A stretch of 64,000 nucleotides of DNA, from the NCBI RefSeq assembly GCF_019649055.1, contig NW_026570328.1, positions 248,001 through 312,000 of the forward strand, written 5' to 3'. The position numbers were made by a program, and so were the translations under genes. Within the stretch, counting starts at the first letter, position 1. Each line of letters starts with the position of its first letter. The notes under the pieces were generated by a model. That model saw only the letters and a list, made by a program, of their open reading frames with translations. It was not told the DNA's origin and did not search any database. Source of the stretch: Paramacrobiotus metropolitanus. Lineage: Eukaryota > Tardigrada > Eutardigrada > Parachela > Macrobiotidae. Of the stretch, positions 60,054-64,000 are shown piece after piece.

Positions 60054-62912
60054 TTAGTCGATCTTGACCGTGGAGTAGATCTTGCGCACAAACACACTGG
60101 TACCGAAGAAGCCGAATGTACCGCACACAATTCCCAGGCCAATACTGAGCACGCCCATGTAGCCGAAATAGAATGCGGTCTGGAACAAGCCATACATCTT
60201 CGTTTTGAACATGAAGTAGTAATACGAATAAAGGAAAACGTAAAGGGCTGTCGATGCGCCGGCCAGAAAACTTGTCCACTGCCAGCGATAGTCTTCGGCG
60301 TTCTGCAAAAAAATAAAACACTTAAGTTAAATAAAATGCTGTTGCTCTTTCGAAAACAAGTAATACACAAAAAAAATTAGAAAACGAAAACTGCAAAATT
60401 GCAGCAAAAATCAAAGCAAAAATTAACTGAAAAAGTCATACTAACTAACAGACATGAATGAATTCGTAATTTTAGGAATTTGCTAAGACCACAATCCATA
60501 AACACAGTCGCTTTCAACTGCGCACTTTCTATCGCAGAAAACACTATGCTTTATCAAGTAACGTCTCTTCAGATGTATTTTGAGGCTGATAAAAACTCTG
60601 ATTGTCCTTACCAGAAGGAAGTAGGTGCAAACGATTGTGACACAAATGGTCACCACAGCGAGGATGATGTACACCAGCAGCATAAATCCATAGACGTAAT
60701 AGATTTTGTACGCCCAAAATGACTGCAAACAGAACCATAAGAGATCCACAGTGCACACTATCTCGTACTTGTTTATTATTCCCTGTTCATATAGCAGAGC
60801 AACAAGAACTTACCGTAAAAATAAAGTACATCTCGATGAAAATCGACCCAAACGGCAAAATACCCCCAATCAAGGCGATGACATAAGGTTCCATGTACCA
60901 CTTTTTCTCCGGTATCGGACGTGGTACAGCGTTCACCCGGCACGGATTATCGGCCTGTCCCGCCAGATTGCGTCCCAGAATGGTACCCACCAGATTCAAC
61001 GGTAGAATGATGAATAAACAAATAGCTGCCACAGCCAGCATCGTCAAGAAAGGAATAGCCCGAGAGGCGTGATAATAGATCGCAATGAAGTTGATCAGGA
61101 ATGCCACACCGCAGACCAGAGAAGGAAACAAAAAGGAGCTAATTAGCATCTGCCGTATCCACTGCTTCCCTCCAAAGCGCGAATACAACGAACCTCCAAA
61201 AAACCCATTCACCGGGGATGTGGCGGCATACACAAAGATAGCCGCTCCCAACAACGAACTGCGTTCTGTGTACAAATCGCCAAAAATAGCCAACACAATC
61301 ACAAAAATGGTTACCACAGCCAGCTGATAACCGGAGCCGATAAGACTGGAGAAAATGGTGACTTTGGATGGAGAGCGAAATACATCGCCGTGCACCTGTT
61401 TCCATCCGTACTCATCGCCCAAATCCCGCTCTAAATCCTCCATATCCTCCTCTTTACTGTACCGGGCATAATCCTTCCGCAGCGTTCGCATCAGGATCAT
61501 CGATACCAAACCGACAAGGAAGATGACCATCATAAAGGAATTGAAGATGGAGAACCAATGGATACGATGCTGAAAGAACGATGGATCGAGGTACTTGTCG
61601 AAGCGATCGTGGAATTTCACGGACGAGGGTTTCCATGTCACTTCGTACGAGAAGGGGATCTTGCCGTTCATTTCCAATTTCACTTTGCCTTCGTTGGTCA
61701 AGTTAACGTCCACGATGCGATTCCCATTATAGCCAATGTCGATTTTACGGTGAGTGTACAGGTAGTACGAGTTGCTCGCTTCGTCGAACTCGCCAACTGT
61801 ACCCCACAACGGTAAATCATCCAGATATGCCTAGATAAGGAAGCAAACAAAAACACCAATGTAACACCATTAAAAAACGGAGAAATTACACTGCTAATGC
61901 CACCGTTCACATTTTCCACTTAAAATGCAACGACAATGAAAAGCTGGTAACTGAGAAATTGCACCGTTATTACTGCCAGTTCTTCCTAACCAAATTACTC
62001 AACGAAATCAATAACCACTAGAGTAGTGGTCCATTGCAAGCGGTGTAAGGGCGCAGTACCTACTACCGACGATCCCTGGATGCATAAGCCAAATTAATTT
62101 ACGGCTGCTTGCTTCGCTCACCGTGATTTTAGCCCCGAAAATATATTCCACCCATTCTCAAGCGCCGAAGAATTTCGGAATTGGCGTTTTAATATTTCAA
62201 AGTTTTTTTCATAAAAGGTCTGCACATTCTAGTTCAAATTTCAATGACGTTTTTCACATCCTCGAAATAAAAACCCAGAAAATATTTAAAGGCAAATCCA
62301 GTATAGAACTCTAGCTGAACCCTTACTCGTTAAATATCATCAGAATCAGACACGCGAATGCCACGATCCCCTTTTTATACAACCCTTTTTCCACGCAATA
62401 CCAAAAACTATTTAAAAAAAGAGCGAACATTACCGCAGACAATGCTTTTGCAGGTACAGTCTACCTTCTGCAATTCTATTCGGATTTGCCTAATATGCCG
62501 ATGTGGCTGGCCATGAGGGTTTACGTACCTGGAACCAGTAGTTGTTCTTTATGGCGTACATGAAGGAATTCAACATATCCTTGTCTAAATTATCAATCTT
62601 GCAGAACTCCAACTTGGTCTGTGTCGTTTTGAATTTGATGTCCAGCCCGCTGTTCTCCAGATCAATCCCCTGCAGGTCCTCGGCCATGGACTCATGGTAA
62701 TGCTCCAGTTTGTGCTTGTCGCCCTGACAGAAGTGCAGGGAGAAGAAGGAATAGGTTTCCTGCCGATTGGCATATGGGCCCACTGTGTTCATCCATAAGA
62801 TCACTTCTTCCTTATCATCATACGTATGACTGTGCTCATCGGCTAAACTTCGAAAACACTGGATAAAAATTAACACAGATATAAAAAAGAATGACGGCTT
62901 AAAGGATTTCAT
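60054..62912 (-). CDS. TM9SF3: Transmembrane 9 superfamily member 3 (nonaspanin)
   Basis: Polytopic membrane protein of the Golgi/endosome system, involved in protein sorting. Four exons, 62912-62529, 61830-60814, 60722-60612 and 60302-60054, all joined in phase 0, give 586 residues; human TM9SF3 has about 589. Signal peptide at 1 to about 24 ([13 protein letters not shown]). The lumenal domain runs to about 265, then nine hydrophobic segments. Family motifs include [84 protein letters not shown] and [18 protein letters not shown]. The C-terminus ends STVKID, with the K-x-D-type end shared by TM9 proteins for Golgi retention. These place it in the TM9SF3 branch rather than TM9SF1, 2 or 4. Confidence 0.97.
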
Positions 62913-64000
62913 GGCTGTGAAATCCCCGAGCAGAAAACCCTCCCAAATGAACCAGAGGAGAAGCTCCCAAGCGTCTACAGATTCAACAACAAACCATGCC
63001 GTCGATGCGCAAGTTCAAGGTCGATGATACGACGGCGGAGATTCATGTAAGACCGGTCACAACATTCGCGAAATATAATCATACATCGGCTAAATATTCG
63101 CAGATAGATCATCAAGGTAAATTTTGTAAAGAAAACAAATGCTACTCGTAGTAGGCAGCACAAATGCACTACGTGGATATGGTAATGGACGAAGCGTACG
63201 TTTTTGGCCACGTGTCGATCGCGATCTGCGAAGTTCTGTACACAGTTCACAGTTGCAGGCCGAGAAAAGCAACACGCATTGGATAGTACAGGGAATTCTC
63301 CTCTGCAGTCGCTTCAACGATGCCGCTTTGTTATTTCGCCTTATACTCCTGTAAATCTCAGAATTTTTCAAAAAGAAAGAAGCATCCTGGAAAGTGGAAA
63401 GTATTTACCTAATGGATTAACATATGAAATATGTATGTTCTTTCACCATTTATCGTATAGTTCTTAATGAATAATAAAAGCTGAAATAATGTTCAAAACT
63501 TACCAGTGAGTAAACTTTATTTTAGTAACAAACTCAAAAAACCGATAATAGCATCATTATGATTTGATAATAATTTTATTCAATTAATTTTTACCACAAG
63601 CTAATACTTAAATTAGGAACATCAAAGCTACATAACATGATATTCACTCAAAATTCTACCGATACTGTCTAAAATCATATATCTCTAGTCCTCGCAGTTG
63701 CATTGACGAATAAGCATGTACTGCACAATGTACAGAGTCCTTTAATTAGTTTTAATTAGTTTTGTTGATTTGATTTGTAATGAAACATTACTAAAAGTCT
63801 GTAATAAACTTAACTTTATAACAAAACTGTGTAAGCTGGTATGAAGAACATAATAAAATACATCAAGTTACTAAGAGACTTGCTGGATATGCAATTGCTG
63901 AATTGTTCGTCGTTTTTCGAAAAACACCAAGCATTAGAAAAATTCGGAACTATATAATACAACTTTACGGTAAGTAACTTCATTTAAATACCAATGGAAA
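62913..64000. other. Upstream of TM9SF3, no gene supported
   Basis: Presumed TM9SF3 promoter and 5' UTR next to 62913. A GC-richer block at 63090-63370 is open on both strands for 70-90 codons, but shows no family resemblance or splice partners. From 63420 the sequence is strongly AT-rich. Confidence 0.5.

Noticed and set aside
1-64000. CRISPR arrays, operons, prophage or bacterial insertion sequences
   Set aside because: No evenly spaced direct repeats with spacers and no bacterial-type gene organisation were seen; all confident genes are intron-bearing animal genes.

Overview
The window is nuclear DNA of a multicellular animal. Every confident gene is split by GT-AG introns whose phases join exactly, and the set is a metazoan one: a Wnt ligand, the adaptor Crk, protein kinase D with two C1 domains and a PH domain, and a Hippo/MST kinase with a SARAH tail. 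About ten confident genes in 64 kb, with short intergenic gaps and an AT-rich background, suggest a compact invertebrate genome. A tardigrade or other ecdysozoan would fit, but the sequence alone does not settle the species.

Layout. 1-5961 (-): Wnt5, with its last exon cut by the window edge. 10352-11988 (-): Crk, with a one-base frameshift in this copy. 12619-13831 (-): traces of an unidentified short membrane or secreted protein gene. 14322-16218 (-): REXO4-like exonuclease, divergent from 16685-17987 (+) 6-pyruvoyl-tetrahydropterin synthase. 18408-20132 (-): trimethyllysine dioxygenase, convergent with the latter. 22185-22826 (-): MANBAL-like small membrane protein, divergent from 23645-26577 (+) geranylgeranyl diphosphate synthase. 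27635-38947 (-), probably with a first exon at 42589: protein kinase D. 39000-48900: repeat-rich stretch with several DNA transposon derivatives and long perfect palindromes. 49002-51456 (+): Hippo kinase. 53903-56971 (-): PAW-domain protein without a peptide:N-glycanase catalytic core. 60054-62912 (-): TM9SF3-type nonaspanin.

The genes are not an operon or a pathway cluster. They cover signalling (Wnt5, Crk, PKD, Hippo), cofactor and isoprenoid metabolism (PTPS, GGPPS), carnitine synthesis (TMLHE), rRNA processing (REXO4-like) and the secretory pathway (TM9SF3). Repeats include two mariner-like elements with TA duplications, a pogo/Tigger-like element, and a hAT-type MITE with an 8-bp duplication.

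Most notable: the orphan PAW protein, the Crk frameshift, a 122-codon open frame directly after the PKD stop, the hAT MITE packed with AGCCGGCT-type palindromes, and a perfect 56-bp palindrome. I did not find a convincing unknown multi-gene system. Several coding-like exons with good splice sites remain unassigned and are listed with low confidence.
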